DNA of 64,000 nucleotides, taken from NCBI GenBank assembly GCA_013146195.2, contig CM028377.1:162750545-162814544 (forward strand). The letters run 5' to 3'. The translations under genes and the position numbers were made by a program. Source of the stretch: Codonopsis lanceolata. Its lineage: Eukaryota; Streptophyta; Magnoliopsida; Asterales; Campanulaceae. Shown here piece by piece: positions 1 to 11,550 of this stretch. How positions within the stretch are numbered: position 1 is the first letter of the stretch; every line of letters begins with the position of its first letter. The notes beneath the pieces are model-generated. The model ran no database searches. It was given only the letters and a program-made list of their open reading frames with translations, and had not been told where the DNA came from.

Positions 1-1600
1 ATATCTGCTACATGGTAATTAACAAAATCAGCATACCATGGTTCAAAATTTTTAACTGCTAACAATTGCTCATCAGGGAAATCTTCATTCATAGGAATTT
101 TATTATCAAGAAGTTGACGTTCAAGTAAGGGTAAAATTCCAATCTAGACAAGTAGTCAGCAACAACGTTTTCTGTTCCCTTTTTATCTTTAATAGTAATG
201 TCAATTTTTTGTAATAATAACATCCATGTAATGAGTCTAAGCTTAGCCTCTTTCTTACTCAATAAGTATTTTAGGGCTGCATGGTCTAAGAATATAATTA
301 CTTTTGAACCAAGTAAGTAGGATCAGAATTTTTCTAATGCAAACACAACTACTAAAAATTCTTTTTCAGTGGTTGTATAATTAAGTTGTGCATCATTCAA
401 TGTTCTACTCATATAATGAATCACATGAGGTTTCTTGTCTATCCTTTGTCCTAACACGGCTCCAACTGCAAAATCCAAGGCATCACACATGATCTCGAAA
501 GGGAGAGACCAATCAGGGATGGTTAAAATAGGAGAAGTTCTTAGTTGTTCTTTTAACAAATTAAATGTGTTCAAGCATTCTTGGTCAAAAATAAATTCGG
601 TATCTTTTGCCAAAAGATTACATAAAGGTTTACAGATTTTTGAAAAGTCTTTTATAAATCTTCTGTAAAAACCTGCATGTCCTAGAAAACTTCTAACGCC
701 CTTGACTGTAGTTGGGGGAGGTAATTGTGATATAACTTCAATTTTAGCTTTATCGACTTCAATTCCTTTGTTAGACACAACATGACCTAAAACTATCCCA
801 TGTTTAACCATGACATGGATTTTCTCCCAACTTAGGGTCAAATTAGTTTCGCAACATCTTTTCAGAACCGATGTTAGATTTTTTAGACAATGATCAAAAG
901 AATTTCCGAATACTGAGAAATCATCCATAAATACTTCCACGCATCTTTCAACTAAATTAGAAAATATAGAAATCATGCATATTTGAAAACTAGCTAGGGC
1001 ATTACATAATCCAAAGGGCATTCTTCTAAACGCAAAGGTACCAAAGGGACATGTAAATGTGGTTTTCTCTTAGTCTTCCAGTGCAAGCGGAATCTGATTA
1101 TAACCAGAAAAACCATCAAGAAAACAATAATAATCATGGCCAGCTAATCTTTTAAAGATTTGGTCAATGAAGGGCAAATGAAAGTGATCTTTCTTTGTTG
1201 CCGCATTTAGTTTCCTCAAATCAATGCACATTCTATAGCCAGTAATAGTTCTAGTGGGAACTAACTCATCTTTCTCGTTTTTAACAACAGTAATTCCATA
1301 TTTCTTTGGAACTACTAGAACTGGACTAACCCATTTACTATCAGATATCGGGTAAATTATACCCACATCAAGAAGCTTAAGCATTTCTTTTCTAACTGCG
1401 TCTTCCATATGAGGGTTAAGTCTTCTTTGTCGTTCTATAGAAGGCTTGCTACCTTCTTCCAAATGAATTCTATACATGCACATAGACGTACTGATACCTT
1501 TCAAATCTGCTAAGGACCAACCTATCGCTTCTCTATGAGTCCATAGTACTTTCAACAAGTTTGATTCTTGTTCTTCTGTTAAATCCGCAACAATTATCAT
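1..1600 (-). pseudogene. Athila-type pol: reverse transcriptase and RNase H (broken)
   Basis: The open segment 1070-1600 carries the N-terminal RT region, with motifs such as WVSPVLVVPKK and FLDGFSGYNQIPLA. The segment 323-1021 carries MPFGLCNA, the catalytic VFMDDFSVF (xxDD) box and the start of RNase H. The two share one frame, separated by a stop near 1070 where the family has a glutamine codon. A second stop near 320 interrupts RNase H, whose sequence continues in frame towards position 1 ([14 protein letters not shown], then [13 protein letters not shown]). Both stops fit C-to-T decay of CAA and CGA codons. In life this enzyme copies the element RNA into DNA in virus-like particles. This copy cannot make a full enzyme. 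Confidence 0.92.
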
Positions 1601-1852
1601 GAGTAAAGTTTTACCTTCCCCTAGAAATGCATATTTTAAATGGGATGGTAATGGCTTTAGTTCAACTTCAGGAGGGGATTTAATAGATGGAATAAACTTA
1701 GGACATTCAGGTTTAGCTTTTTCTTCTTTTTCACCCTCCTTAGAAATCTCTTCTTTATCGTTATCAATTTCTGTTTTATCAAAATCAATTTCTGATTTTT
1801 GATTTTCTACTTCTTCTTTATCTTCACTATCATTCTTAAGAGCTTCTAATCT

Positions 1853-2412
1853 CTACTTCTCTTTTCTAGCATCTACCTCTTGGAGTTCTTTTTCTAATTC
1901 TTTTATATCAATTCTCACATCAGAGAAGATTCTATCATCATGGTCTTCTCCAAACATTTCTTTCTCTAACTCGTCATCATTTAAATTGGCTTCAAAGCTT
2001 TGGGCTGTAAGATTTTCTATTTCATCAATTAAGAAACATGCATTCATGTCACTCGGTCTATCTAACGCATCGAAAACTGAAATTTCTACAGTTTCTCCCA
2101 TAACTGACATTGATAGTTTACCATTCTTCACATTAATCATGGTGTTAGCCGTAGCCATAAAAGGTCTTCCTAACAAAATAGGAAATTCATTATTAGTGCA
2201 TATCTTTCTTTCTATCTCTAGAACCACAAAGTCGACTGGAATAATCAATTTATCTACTTGTACTAGAATGTCCTCTACTATTCCCAAAGGATGTTTGACC
2301 GAACGATTGGCTAACTGTAAAGACATAGTAGTGGGTTTTAATTAACCCAAACCTAATTGCTTATAGACAGCGAAAGGCATTAAATTGATACTCGCTCCTA
2401 AATCTAGCATAA
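1853..2412 (-). pseudogene. Athila-type aspartic protease region (broken)
   Basis: The active-site stretch LDLGASINLMP is readable on the minus strand at about 2378-2410. It is followed by a stop codon near 2343 and then by the open segment 1853-2326, with LQLANRSVKHP, VDFVVLEIER and PILLGRPFMATA. The order D-x-G-A, hydrophobic strand, then I/L-L-G-R is that of retropepsin-like proteases of Ty3/gypsy elements, which cut the Gag-Pol precursor. The last 60 codons are acidic and probably the spacer to RT. One stop between the active site and the rest makes this a pseudogene. Confidence 0.85.
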
Positions 2413-2469
2413 CTTTCATCTTTTTAGAACTACCCAAGGAAACTTGGATATTAAAACTACCTGGATCTT

Positions 2470-3017
2470 TTAATTTAGGGGGAGTTCAGGTTGTAATACT
2501 ACACTAACGTTTTCAGAAACAATTATTTTCTCATTCTTTTCAAATTTGTGCTTCTTAGAGTGGAGATCTTTGAAAAACCTGGCATAAGACGGGATGTTTT
2601 TAATAACATTGAGCAAAGGAAGATTAATATTTACTTTGGACAACATATTATAAATTTCCGTGAACTGCTTATCAATCTTGTTTTTCATTAATCTACCAGG
2701 GAATGGTATTGGTGGAACATATGGTGAAGGTGCAACATATGGTTCCTCAAGAGGTTCTGTCTCTTGCTCTTTTTCTTGTGTGACTTTATCTTTGCCTTGA
2801 CTTACATTATCTTTTACTTGAGAATCTTCACCTTTTTCTTTTTCATGAACTTCCTTACCAGATTTTTCTACATTTTCAGAAATATATGTAGATTGAATAG
2901 GATTACTTACCTCTTCTCCAATGATTCTTCCACTTCGTAGAGTAGTGAAAGATTTAGCTTGTTCTGTCTGACTAGGGAACTTCCCTTCTTCTCTTCCTTG
3001 AAATTTCGCAAGTCTTT
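2470..3017 (-). pseudogene. Gag-to-protease linker of the Athila-type element
   Basis: The segment 2470-2688 encodes a short lysine-rich peptide with INLPLLNVIKNIPSYARFFK, a stretch seen between gag and protease in Athila-type polyproteins. From 2689 to 3017 the minus strand reads as a low-complexity linker rich in charged residues, interrupted by frameshifts. There is no independent function; it is part of the same decayed polyprotein. Confidence 0.7.
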
Positions 3018-4325
3018 CTACAAGTTTTCTATAGTTTCCAATAGGTATTTATTAAGGGCGGTTTGTCCACTATTTAATCCATCTGATTTTGGGGATTTTT
3101 CAATCTGTAACTGTCCTTGCTTAGGAAATTGTTGAGGTTGTAAGGGTTTATTTCCTCCCCATGAAAAGTTAGGGCGATTCCTCCAACCTGGATTGTACGT
3201 GTTGGAAAAGGCATCAATCATTTGCCTTGGAGGGTACATATTCATTGCATTAGCCTGTTCAGGATACACATCACTAGATGGACACAAGTTAGTAGCATGA
3301 GAATTTAATCCACAAATAGTACATGCTTCTTGAATTTGTGCTCTATTTTGATATAAAACTTCAATTTGTGCCTTCATTTGTTCTATTTCAGCTTGAGTGT
3401 CTGAACTTTCTTGGACTTGAAACAAACTTTTACTTTTACCTCTTGTACTTTTCTGTTGAGAATTTGCACTTAACATTTCAAACAAGTTTTCTAACTCAGC
3501 TAGTGTCATTCTACTAATAGAACTACCGGCTGCACTATCAACCATAGTTTGCAAGGCAGACGAAAGAGCATGATAAAACTAAGTTACTAACACATCTTGA
3601 GACAGATTATGATGGAGACATATGATAAGTAAGTTTTTAAATGTATCCCATGCTTTATGGAATGTCTCTCCCGGTTCAGTTTAAAAAGACATAATTTGCT
3701 TCCTATATTCCGAAAGCGATGCATCTTGATAAAACTTACCCATAAACAAATCATATAGTTGAGCCCATGTATAAACACTTCTAGGTGCTAGATTCATAAA
3801 CCATCTTCTCGCTACATCTTTTAATGCACATTGAAAGTATCTAATTTTTATTTGATCTTCTGTCAGGCCTCCTAATGTGAAATTTTCAGTCATAAAACTA
3901 TATTCTTTAACAAAGATTATTGGATCTTCAGATGACAATCCATGGAATGAAGGCAACATGTTATAAAAATGACCTTTAAGTTCAAAATTTCTTACCTCTT
4001 CTGATAAAACTAAACATGATGGTGTTGCATTCAACATGGGTCGACCATAATCATTTATAGTTCTTTGATTGATTATTATTTCCATATTTCTATCACCAGG
4101 TTCATCTCTTCTTTGATTTATATTTACCGGAGGTACCAGATTTTTAGAATTTTGATTATTGATGTTATCCATTGGAGGATCAACCAGAGGATCCTTTCGA
4201 TTCAACTGTTCCTGATTATTAGACTGGTTTTCCAAATTATCAGGGTCTTCCTGATTCTTTCCAAGATTATTTATATTTTGATTTAATTCTGCCAGCTTGG
4301 GATTTAGAGATCTACGACCGTGCAT
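3018..4325 (-). pseudogene. Athila-type gag with CCHC zinc knuckle (broken)
   Basis: Segment 3681-4325 begins with a plausible start (MHGRRSLNPK) just inside the primer site. It holds the gag core: FELKGHFYNMLPSFHGL, then a tryptophan-containing capsid-like region (ARRWFMNLAP). Segment 3018-3554 continues with a zinc knuckle CTICGLNSHATNLC, which fits C-x2-C-x4-H-x4-C, and a glutamine- and proline-rich tail. The 130 bases between them contain at least one frameshift and stops but still encode conserved gag sequence. Gag packages element RNA. This copy is not functional. Confidence 0.88.
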
Positions 4326-4454
4326 AAAATATTAAAAACAAATAAAAATCTAACTCTTAAAAAAATTCTTTTTTTGTATTTTTGAATTTTTTTATATATA
4401 AAAACTGAATTTAAAAACAATGCTATCAACAAACTAACTAAGCAAACTAGGTTG

Positions 4455-4472
4455 TCCCCGGCAACGGCGCCA
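4455..4472 (-). other. Primer binding site, tRNA-Asp type
   Basis: The plus strand reads TCCCCGGCAACGGCGCCA, the 3' end of plant tRNA-Asp including CCA. On the element's minus strand this is the 18-base primer site, six bases inside the LTR end. Confidence 0.9.
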
Positions 4473-4478
4473 AAAACT

Positions 4479-5743
4479 TGATCGTGTCTTATTTTATTTA
4501 ATTCCTTGCAAGTGCACAAGACTATTGTGGAATAGCTTGGGAAGCAAGGGTTGAACCACAAAGACAATAAGAATATTATTAGCAGGAATATCGACAGCTT
4601 TCTAAACTAAGGGGGGTTTTTATTTTGTTTTATTTAATCTAATTTTACTCTACTAAATCAGAAATTTTAATAATCAACTAGCAGCAATCACAGTTTATAA
4701 AGATCTTATGGAGGAGAGAAATCTAGGATTGGGGATTCACTTGTATCTACTCTATTACTTTTTTAAGTATAGTATCATTCAATAACTTGGGTTCGTTCAC
4801 AAAAGATAGATATAGATTGTCAAATTATAATTCAGTCTCCATCATAAATAATTCATCTAATCTATATTCTAAGAACAAGAACATATGAATCCTATCTATC
4901 ACTTAGGTCATATATATGAACCTAACCCTAACTTATCACTCTCGTGCATCGATAAGGTCAGTTTATCGCGATGGTGAGCCAGTGTACGACACATGCATTT
5001 GGTCGCGCAGCTATCCGCACCTCTAGGCCTTTATTGCTTGTGATTCCATTCATTTGGTCAAAGCTAGACAATAAAGGGGTTGATAAACATCATGATCAAT
5101 AAGAATTGAATGAATAACATATATTAAGCAATAGATTCGATATAAGTTATCTCACAACTCCTAGATTAATGGACGGTTAGTTCCTCATTAATGATGAACT
5201 GAACAACGGAATGAAGGAATACATGAATCGATCTTCAAAACTATAATTACAATCACTAAATTATGTATTACAAACTAAAATCGGTGTTAGAATCATTTCC
5301 TAAGTATTTCTGGACGTCCTTTTGCTTTGGCTACCGTCTTCTATATATATCAAGGTGTTTTAGGGAGCATAGGAGGTTCAATCCAAGTGAAAGACCTGTA
5401 AGTCAGTTTTTGGAGACCTTGCGGCCGCAAGGTGTGCATACCTTGCGTCCGCAAGGGTCTTGATCGGGCTAGGCTCCTCACTGGATACCTTGCGAGGGCA
5501 AGGTCTTGGTGGCATGTGGCCACAAGGTGTCTTGTTGTTTCTTTTTACTTCTTTTCAATAGTTGCACTTTGCACCCTTCCTCGAAATCTTCAATAAAGGC
5601 TTTGTAAATCCCGTATTTTCACCTAAAACCCTGAAACTCACCATATAACTCAAAAAACACATATTAGTAGCCAAAAGCCTCGTGGAATTGCTATTTCTAA
5701 GTTGTAAAAATACCTAATAAAGACGTATAAAAGACGTCTATCA
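4479..5743 (-). repeat. 5' LTR of the Athila-type element (1265 bp)
   Basis: On the plus strand it runs from TGATCGTGTC beside the primer site to GACGTCTATCA, giving the TG..CA ends expected of an LTR. In the element's sense it starts TGATAGACGTCTTTTATACG. A related LTR lies at 34997-37432 beside the same kind of primer site. The sequence downstream matches 13346 onward, which fixes the outer boundary. Confidence 0.88.
5416..5532. repeat. Cluster of short CCTTGCG..CGCAAGG hairpins in the LTR
   Basis: The motif ACCTTGCGGCCGCAAGGT (perfect dyad) is followed within about 100 bases by three degenerate copies, built from CCTTGCGTCCGCAAGG, CCTTGCGAGGGCAAGG and TGTGGCCACAAGGTG. Similar dyads occur in the unrelated large LTR near 21310-21430. 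Confidence 0.75.
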
Positions 5744-6606
5744 ATAACCTACCTCTTGAAGCGTTGGGGTTTTATCCCGTACTAACTAGCTTCTGGCAGG
5801 CTTAAGGTGCGCTCGCTCTGTCCTTCAGGGAGAGGGAGTCTTTTTGCTGTTATTTTGCTATCACGGAGATTCGGGCAGAATAACTGCTTCCAAAAGTTGC
5901 TTTTTTCGGCCTCGGGATCCAGGTGGAGCAACTACTTGATTTTTTTTGCTGTTGTTTGCTTGCTGACGGCGGAAATTGGGCAGAACAACTGCTTATTTTT
6001 TGTTGATTTGGCGTCTGGATTCGGGCACGGCAACTGCTCTTTTTGGGATTTTTGGATCGGTGGAATAGGGCGGAATCCTAGCAGGGTAACTAACTTTCAC
6101 TTTGGTCACTTGGTTTTGTTGTTTCGAGGAGATTTGGCGAAGCTTTGGGGCTGGAGGAATAAATCTCTCAACGTTCCGTCGGGAGAGCGATCACTCACTA
6201 TGCGGTAAAAAGGTGTGAATTTCTGAGTGTCGGATGCCTTTATTTTTATAGGCGAGAATCCTGTCTTCCTTCGTTGTTAAGTTTCATTCACTAAGCTTAA
6301 TCAGCTTGTACCGCACGCTGAGAAAATTGCAACGAAGACAAAATGCTACAGTGCTTTGAGCACTATTGGGTGCCACCCATGGAGGGGGTGGGCGCCACGC
6401 CAGGAGTCATTGTGGGTGGCGCCAGGCTCCTTTCTTTCATCTTTTTGGCACTTTGGCCCCTGCATTTCACTGTTTATGCATCTTATTTTTTCTTTTGCAT
6501 TTTTAACATTTTAAACCCTGTAACTTGACATTCGTTAGTATTTTAACAGGTCTTGATATTTTATGTCAAGATTACATTTCAGAGGTACGAAATCGGGGTG
6601 TCTACT
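5744..6606 (-). repeat. 3' LTR of the left Ogre/Tat-like element (partial)
   Basis: It matches parts of 13346-15399 and, in reverse complement, 24973-25790 and 32727-33560. The terminus at 6606 reads GGTGTCTACT where the other copies have GGTGTCTACA, so the terminal CA has mutated. Next to it on the internal side is CCTCAACGATGGAG, the same polypurine-tract neighbourhood as at 32708-32724 in the other copy. Open frames inside it (for example 5807-6208) are not conserved as coding between copies. Confidence 0.85.
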
Positions 6607-6954
6607 GAACCCTCAACGATGGAGTTTACGGGTAACCCGAAGCCTACCGAGTAAACGAACATCGTTGATAAGAAATAGACTCCCAAATTTCGTGGAAATA
6701 ATAATGGGGAGTAATGCAAGAGGTAGCAGTTATAATGTGACAGTTGATGATGCAGTTCAAATCTCACATACCCTAGACATTTTTAGTCGGTTATAGCAGG
6801 TTATCGTAGTTTTTAAGCAGATATGCAATTTAAATGCTCTGATGGTCGCACCTACCGAAATAGGCTACCTATGTATCCCTTTCTTAGGAATTAGACCAAA
6901 TGTAGTTCGGCCTCAAGCAAACAAACAAGAAGCACTGGGTGGGATGGATGGTGT

Positions 6955-8896
6955 GTTTCGCCCATAATAGGCAAAACTGGTAGGACTTTGCTGTGTTTCG
7001 CCTAGAATAGGCAAAACTGATGCCACTTCTAAATGCCTTTTCCCCAGAATAGGGAAAGCTGATGCCACTTCTCAATGCCCTTTCCTCATAATAGGGAAAA
7101 TTGATGCCACTTCTCAATGCCCTTTCCCCAGAATAGGGAAAACTGATGCCACTTCTCAATGCCCTTTCCCCAGAAATAGGGAAAGCTGATGCCACTTCTT
7201 AATGCCTTTTCCCCAGAATAGGGAAAGCTGATGCCACTTTTAAAACGCGTTCCCCCCTGAATAGGGAAAACGATGCAACCTTCAAAACGCGTCTCCCCTA
7301 AAATAGGGAAAACGATACCACCTTTAAAACTTGTCTCCCCCAGAATAGGGAAAACAATGCTACCTTTTCAAAACGCGTCTTCCCTAGAATAGGAAAAACG
7401 ATGCCACCTTTCAAAATGCGTCTTTCCCAGAATAGGGAAAACGATGCCACCTTTAAAAAGCGTCTCCCCCAGAATAGGGAAAACGATGGAACCTTTTAAA
7501 ACGTGTCTTCCCTAGAATAGGAAAAACGATGGAACCTTTTAAAACATGTCTTCCCAGAATAGGGAAAACGATGGAACCTTTTAAAATGCATCTCCCCCAG
7601 AATAGGGAAAACGATGCAACCTTTTCAAAACGCATCTTCCTTAGAATAGGGAAAACGATGCCACCTTTCAAAACGCGTCTTCCCCAGAAGAGGGAAAATG
7701 ACGATGCTTTTCAAAACGAGCTTTCCCCAGAATAGGGAAAACGATGGAACCTTTTAAAACGCGTTTTCTCCATAATAGGGAAAACGATGAAACATTTTAA
7801 AACGCGTCTCCCCTAGAATAGGGAAAACGATGCCACCTTTCAAAACACGTCTCCCCCAGAATAGGGAAAACGATCCAACTTTTAAAACGTGTTTCCCCCA
7901 TAATAGGGAAAACGATGCAACCTTTAAAATGTGTCTCCCCCAGAATAGGGAAAACGATGCCACTTTTCAAAACACATCTTCCCTAGCATAGGGAAAACGA
8001 TCCCACTTTTAAAACGTGTTTCCCCCAGAATAAGGAAAACGATGCAACCTTTAAAATGCGTCTCCACCAGAATAGGGAAAACGATGCCACTTTTAAAACG
8101 CGTTTCCCCCAGAATAGGGAAAACTATGCAACCTTCAAAACGCGTCTTCCCCAGAATAGGGAAAACGATGCCACCTTTCAAAACGCGTCTTCCCTAGAAT
8201 AGGGAAAACGATGCCACCTTTAAAAAACGTCTCCCCCAGAATAGGGAAAACGATGGAACCTTTTAAAACACGTCTTCCCCGGAATAGGGAAACGATGGAA
8301 CCTTTTAAAACGCGTCTTCCCTAGAATAGGGAAAATGATGTTGCTTTTCAAAACGGGCTTTCCCCATCATAGGGAAAGCGATGTTGCTTTTCAAAACAGG
8401 TTTTCCCCAGCATAGGGAAAGCGATGTTACTTTTCAAAATGGGCTTTCCCCAGCATAGGGAAAGCGATGCAACTTTTTAGAACGGGCTTTCCCCAGCATA
8501 GGAAAAGTGATGCTACTTGTCAAAACGGGCTTTCCCTAGCATAGGGAAAACGATGAAACTTTTTAGAACGGGCTTTCCCCAGCATGGGGAAATCTACGCT
8601 GCTTTTCAAAACGGGCTTTCCCCAACATAGGGAAAGCGATGCTGCTTTTCAAAATTGGCTTTCCCCGGAATAGGAAAAGCGATGGGATTTTTTTAAAAAT
8701 GAGTTTCCCCCAAAATAGGGAAAATAATGCAATTTTAAACTGTGCTCCCCCCAGAATAGGGAAAGTGATGCGATTTTTTTAATGTGCTTATCCCAGCATA
8801 GGAGCAGCGATGTAGATTTTTTTGGTGCTTATCCCAGCAAATGAGAAGCGATGCAAATTTTTTTTAAATGCTTATCCTAGCATAGGAGAAGCGATG
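6955..8896 (-). repeat. Tandem array of ~43-bp units in the 3' UTR of the left element
   Basis: About 44 imperfect units share a core AGAATAGGGAAAACGATG, then CCACCTTT, AAAACGCGT and a C-rich end. Unit length varies between roughly 42 and 45 bases. Units near 8340-8700 form a GCATAGGGAAAGCGATG subfamily, and units below 7200 are an older variant ending in GATGCCACTTCT. Each unit holds an inverted repeat, GTTTTCCC, seven bases, then GGGAAAAC. Repetitive peptides such as GIVFPILG read through it are a by-product. Hypervariable 3' UTR tandem repeats are known in Ogre-like elements. Confidence 0.93.
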
Positions 8897-11483
8897 ATTA
8901 TGAAGCGTTGTGGCAGAATGCTGGCGATGATCGGCTTGTGTAGCTTTTGATGATTCTACTGAGGATCTTTGGGAAGAGGTCCTTGGCGAGATGCTGGAAA
9001 AACATTTATACTTTTCCAAGGGCCAATGCGGCAGAAGACCTGATAAAATGCAATAAAAGGATGCAAACAAAAGTCGCAAGCATGCGAATGAAACTTTCTT
9101 TTTCTTAAAAAAAAAATGGACTTTTGAATGTGCATGTGTGTCATCCATTTCTTAAACATGTTAAGACAAGATAAGGTAAGGTGATGGAAATGTAATATAA
9201 GAGCTTGAGATGTGGCTTCTAGTTGGCTTTGAAAGGTTGTGAGTATAAGAGATGGTGATATTTGAGATGGGGGTGGGTGAAGTTTAGGGTTACTTTTCAG
9301 TCTTTTGACTAGTGCATCATTCAAGAAAGGAATTCAATCAGGATTAGTGAGTCCTACTAATCGATGCCTCAGAGGGACCACTTTTTTTTCTTCTTCTTCT
9401 TTTTTCTTTTTTATTTTTCTTGTTGCTCTAACTTTTGTCTAGGCCACCCTTTCGGGTTTTTAACCTAGCGAGCTTTTACCTCATAGGGGGCCAATCTTTC
9501 AATGCATACGAAGATAAGCTGCTTATTCTTGAGAGATCACGGTTTTGTGGCTTCTTCGTTTCTTTAGGCGGATATGGAAAGGACAGTTGTTTCTGAAGAT
9601 GATGAGCCTTTATCTATCCAATGAGTTTTGCGGGAGAAGCCCTGGGGTGACTCGATGAACCATATTTTGTAAGATAGGACGGGTAAGTTTCTGAAAAGAT
9701 TAACTAGGGACAACCCCAGAAAGACTTGATCGAGAGAGACTTTTGTGGGAGACAGAAATGAGTATGCTCAGAGAAAGAGGATGACTCTAATGGACAAAAA
9801 GAAGAGTCATGATCCAGAGTTTATCGCCGAGTATCACAAGTTTCATGGACCCTACTTAATGTTTATCTTTTGATGATTTTATATGTTTTTAGCAAGGAGT
9901 TCTGTCCTGGACCCAAATCACGTTATAATCGATTGAAACAAAACTATAGGTGGCAACTAGAGTTAGTGGCATAATGTTTAAGTGTTTGGGATGAATTGGC
10001 TTTAGGGTTGAGGATTTGATTGGCCTCTGGTTCAAAGGTATTTTGGGATGTGGATTTGGATAGGAAGATGGTTTCTGGACCTGGTTGTAGGTATGGTTGG
10101 GAGATTGGCTTTTGGCTTTTGGTTGTGGGTTATGGGGTTGTCCAAGAGTGATTGATATGTTTTTGTTGCGAGAGAGAGAGATTTTGAGGAAATCGCTCGG
10201 GAGAGGCTTCTTTTTTTTCTTCTTCTTCTCCCTTTTTTATGCATAGGCTCCCCTTTTTTTAATTTTACATTTTTTTCTTTTTTTCCTTCTTTTTTTTTTG
10301 AGCTCTCGGAGCAATTTGGGAGAGTGCTTGAAGAGATATATGTCTTCTCTCTCTTGGGGTAAAAGAAGGTTGTCACTCTTGGTGGATGTATATATAAGGG
10401 TGGAGCAGTCCCAGTTTTGGGAAGCTGGATCTTAGGGATGGTTAGAATTTGGTGTATGGTGGTAGCCCCCAGTGTGCCATTTAATAGCTCGGTCGCAATG
10501 GGTCGAAGATGACATTTCACCAAGACAGAAGGTTGTTTTATCGAACTTATAATTTTAATGGTTTGTGGATCCATATTCTTTAAATAACTCATCATCAACT
10601 CGTGTAGTGTTATCATGCTTTTATATGAGTCGGCTCGTCATTTTTTTTAGCAGACACTTCGGCAATAGGTGGTGCTCAAAGATCAAGAAGAAGACTTAAC
10701 AAGCTAATATAGGAGAAGCAAAAGTTTTACCATACTCGAATATAGATAAATACCTTTGGAAAGCTTGATTTGAGGACTTGGTTGGACTTTTGAAATAACT
10801 GAGACCAAATGGATTAGTGAGCATACTCTGCAAGGATGGGCTGTAGGCATCAATATAGGCAAAAGAGATACCTCTGGGTTTGAAAGCCCCTAGTCCTGAA
10901 TTCTTGCGTATGATCCTTGAGTTGCCTAGCTTTTCTGGATTTCCCGGCTTTCTAGACTTTTCTGCTTTCTTGGCTTCTTGGCTTTCACAACTTTCCTTTC
11001 TTCCCTGGCTCCCTATTGGTCTTTTTTTTTTCTTCATGTTTTCTCTTTTTTTTCTTTTTTTTTCATTCTCTTTTTTTAAGAAGTGGTAGACCCTAACATC
11101 TCGAAGTAGGACTTACTGATTTTTTTTAATTATTTTTTTTTAAATCGAGAGTGAACGATGCACTTATCAAGTAACGAGGCATTTATGAAAGGTCAAGAAG
11201 GAAGATGAATTTGGAGATGGCAATTGAGTATAATGGTGAGGAGATTTCATGTATTTTCATGTTTTGGGAAACAAAAAGAAAACACATAGAAAATACCTCT
11301 TTTTTTAGAGTAAATTAAAGCATTTGACCGAACCCGAAGGCTGCCTACGTTTCTCATTTCGAGGCTTAGGTCAACGTAGTTCAATTCTAACAAAGAAATT
11401 TTCATTTTGCTAATCCCTTTTTTTTTAATTTGAAAGAATAGAGATTTTTTTTTTTTGAGAAAATGAAATCTTTTTTTTCAAAT

Positions 11484-11484
11484 G

Positions 11485-11550
<66 letters not shown>
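11484..11550. repeat. (ATT)n microsatellite
   Basis: An uninterrupted run of about 22 ATT units. Confidence 0.97.

Larger units (their letters stand above)
1..5743 (-). mobile_element. Athila-type Ty3/gypsy retrotransposon, decayed, 3' end off-window
   Basis: On the minus strand the order is 5' LTR (4479-5743), tRNA-Asp primer site, gag, protease, RT and RNase H, the usual Ty3/gypsy order. Integrase and the 3' LTR would lie before position 1. The gag and RT sequences look like the Athila branch (my recognition, no alignment run). Every reading frame is broken by stops or frameshifts, so the copy is dead. Just past the LTR end (5744 onward) comes sequence that also occurs uninterrupted near 13346, so this element inserted into the LTR of the larger Ogre/Tat-like element. 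The likely 5-bp target duplication on this side is ATAAC; its partner is outside the window. Confidence 0.9.

Noticed and set aside
2694..3000. A separate gene in the charged stretch between gag and protease
   Set aside because: It is a low-complexity linker in the same orientation as gag and pol and has no start or domain of its own.
4455..4472. tRNA-Asp gene fragment
   Set aside because: Only the 3' 18 bases match, and they sit beside an LTR, so this is a primer binding site. The same holds for 34973-34990.
6884..8181. Repetitive minus-strand frames such as GIVFPILG repeats, looking like a structural repeat protein
   Set aside because: They arise from reading the 43-bp array. The unit length is not a multiple of three, frames switch, and the other strand is open as well.
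10032..10616. 194-residue basic protein on the minus strand
   Set aside because: It is lysine-rich because of T-runs and is not open in the homologous region of the second element copy (around 29150-29700).
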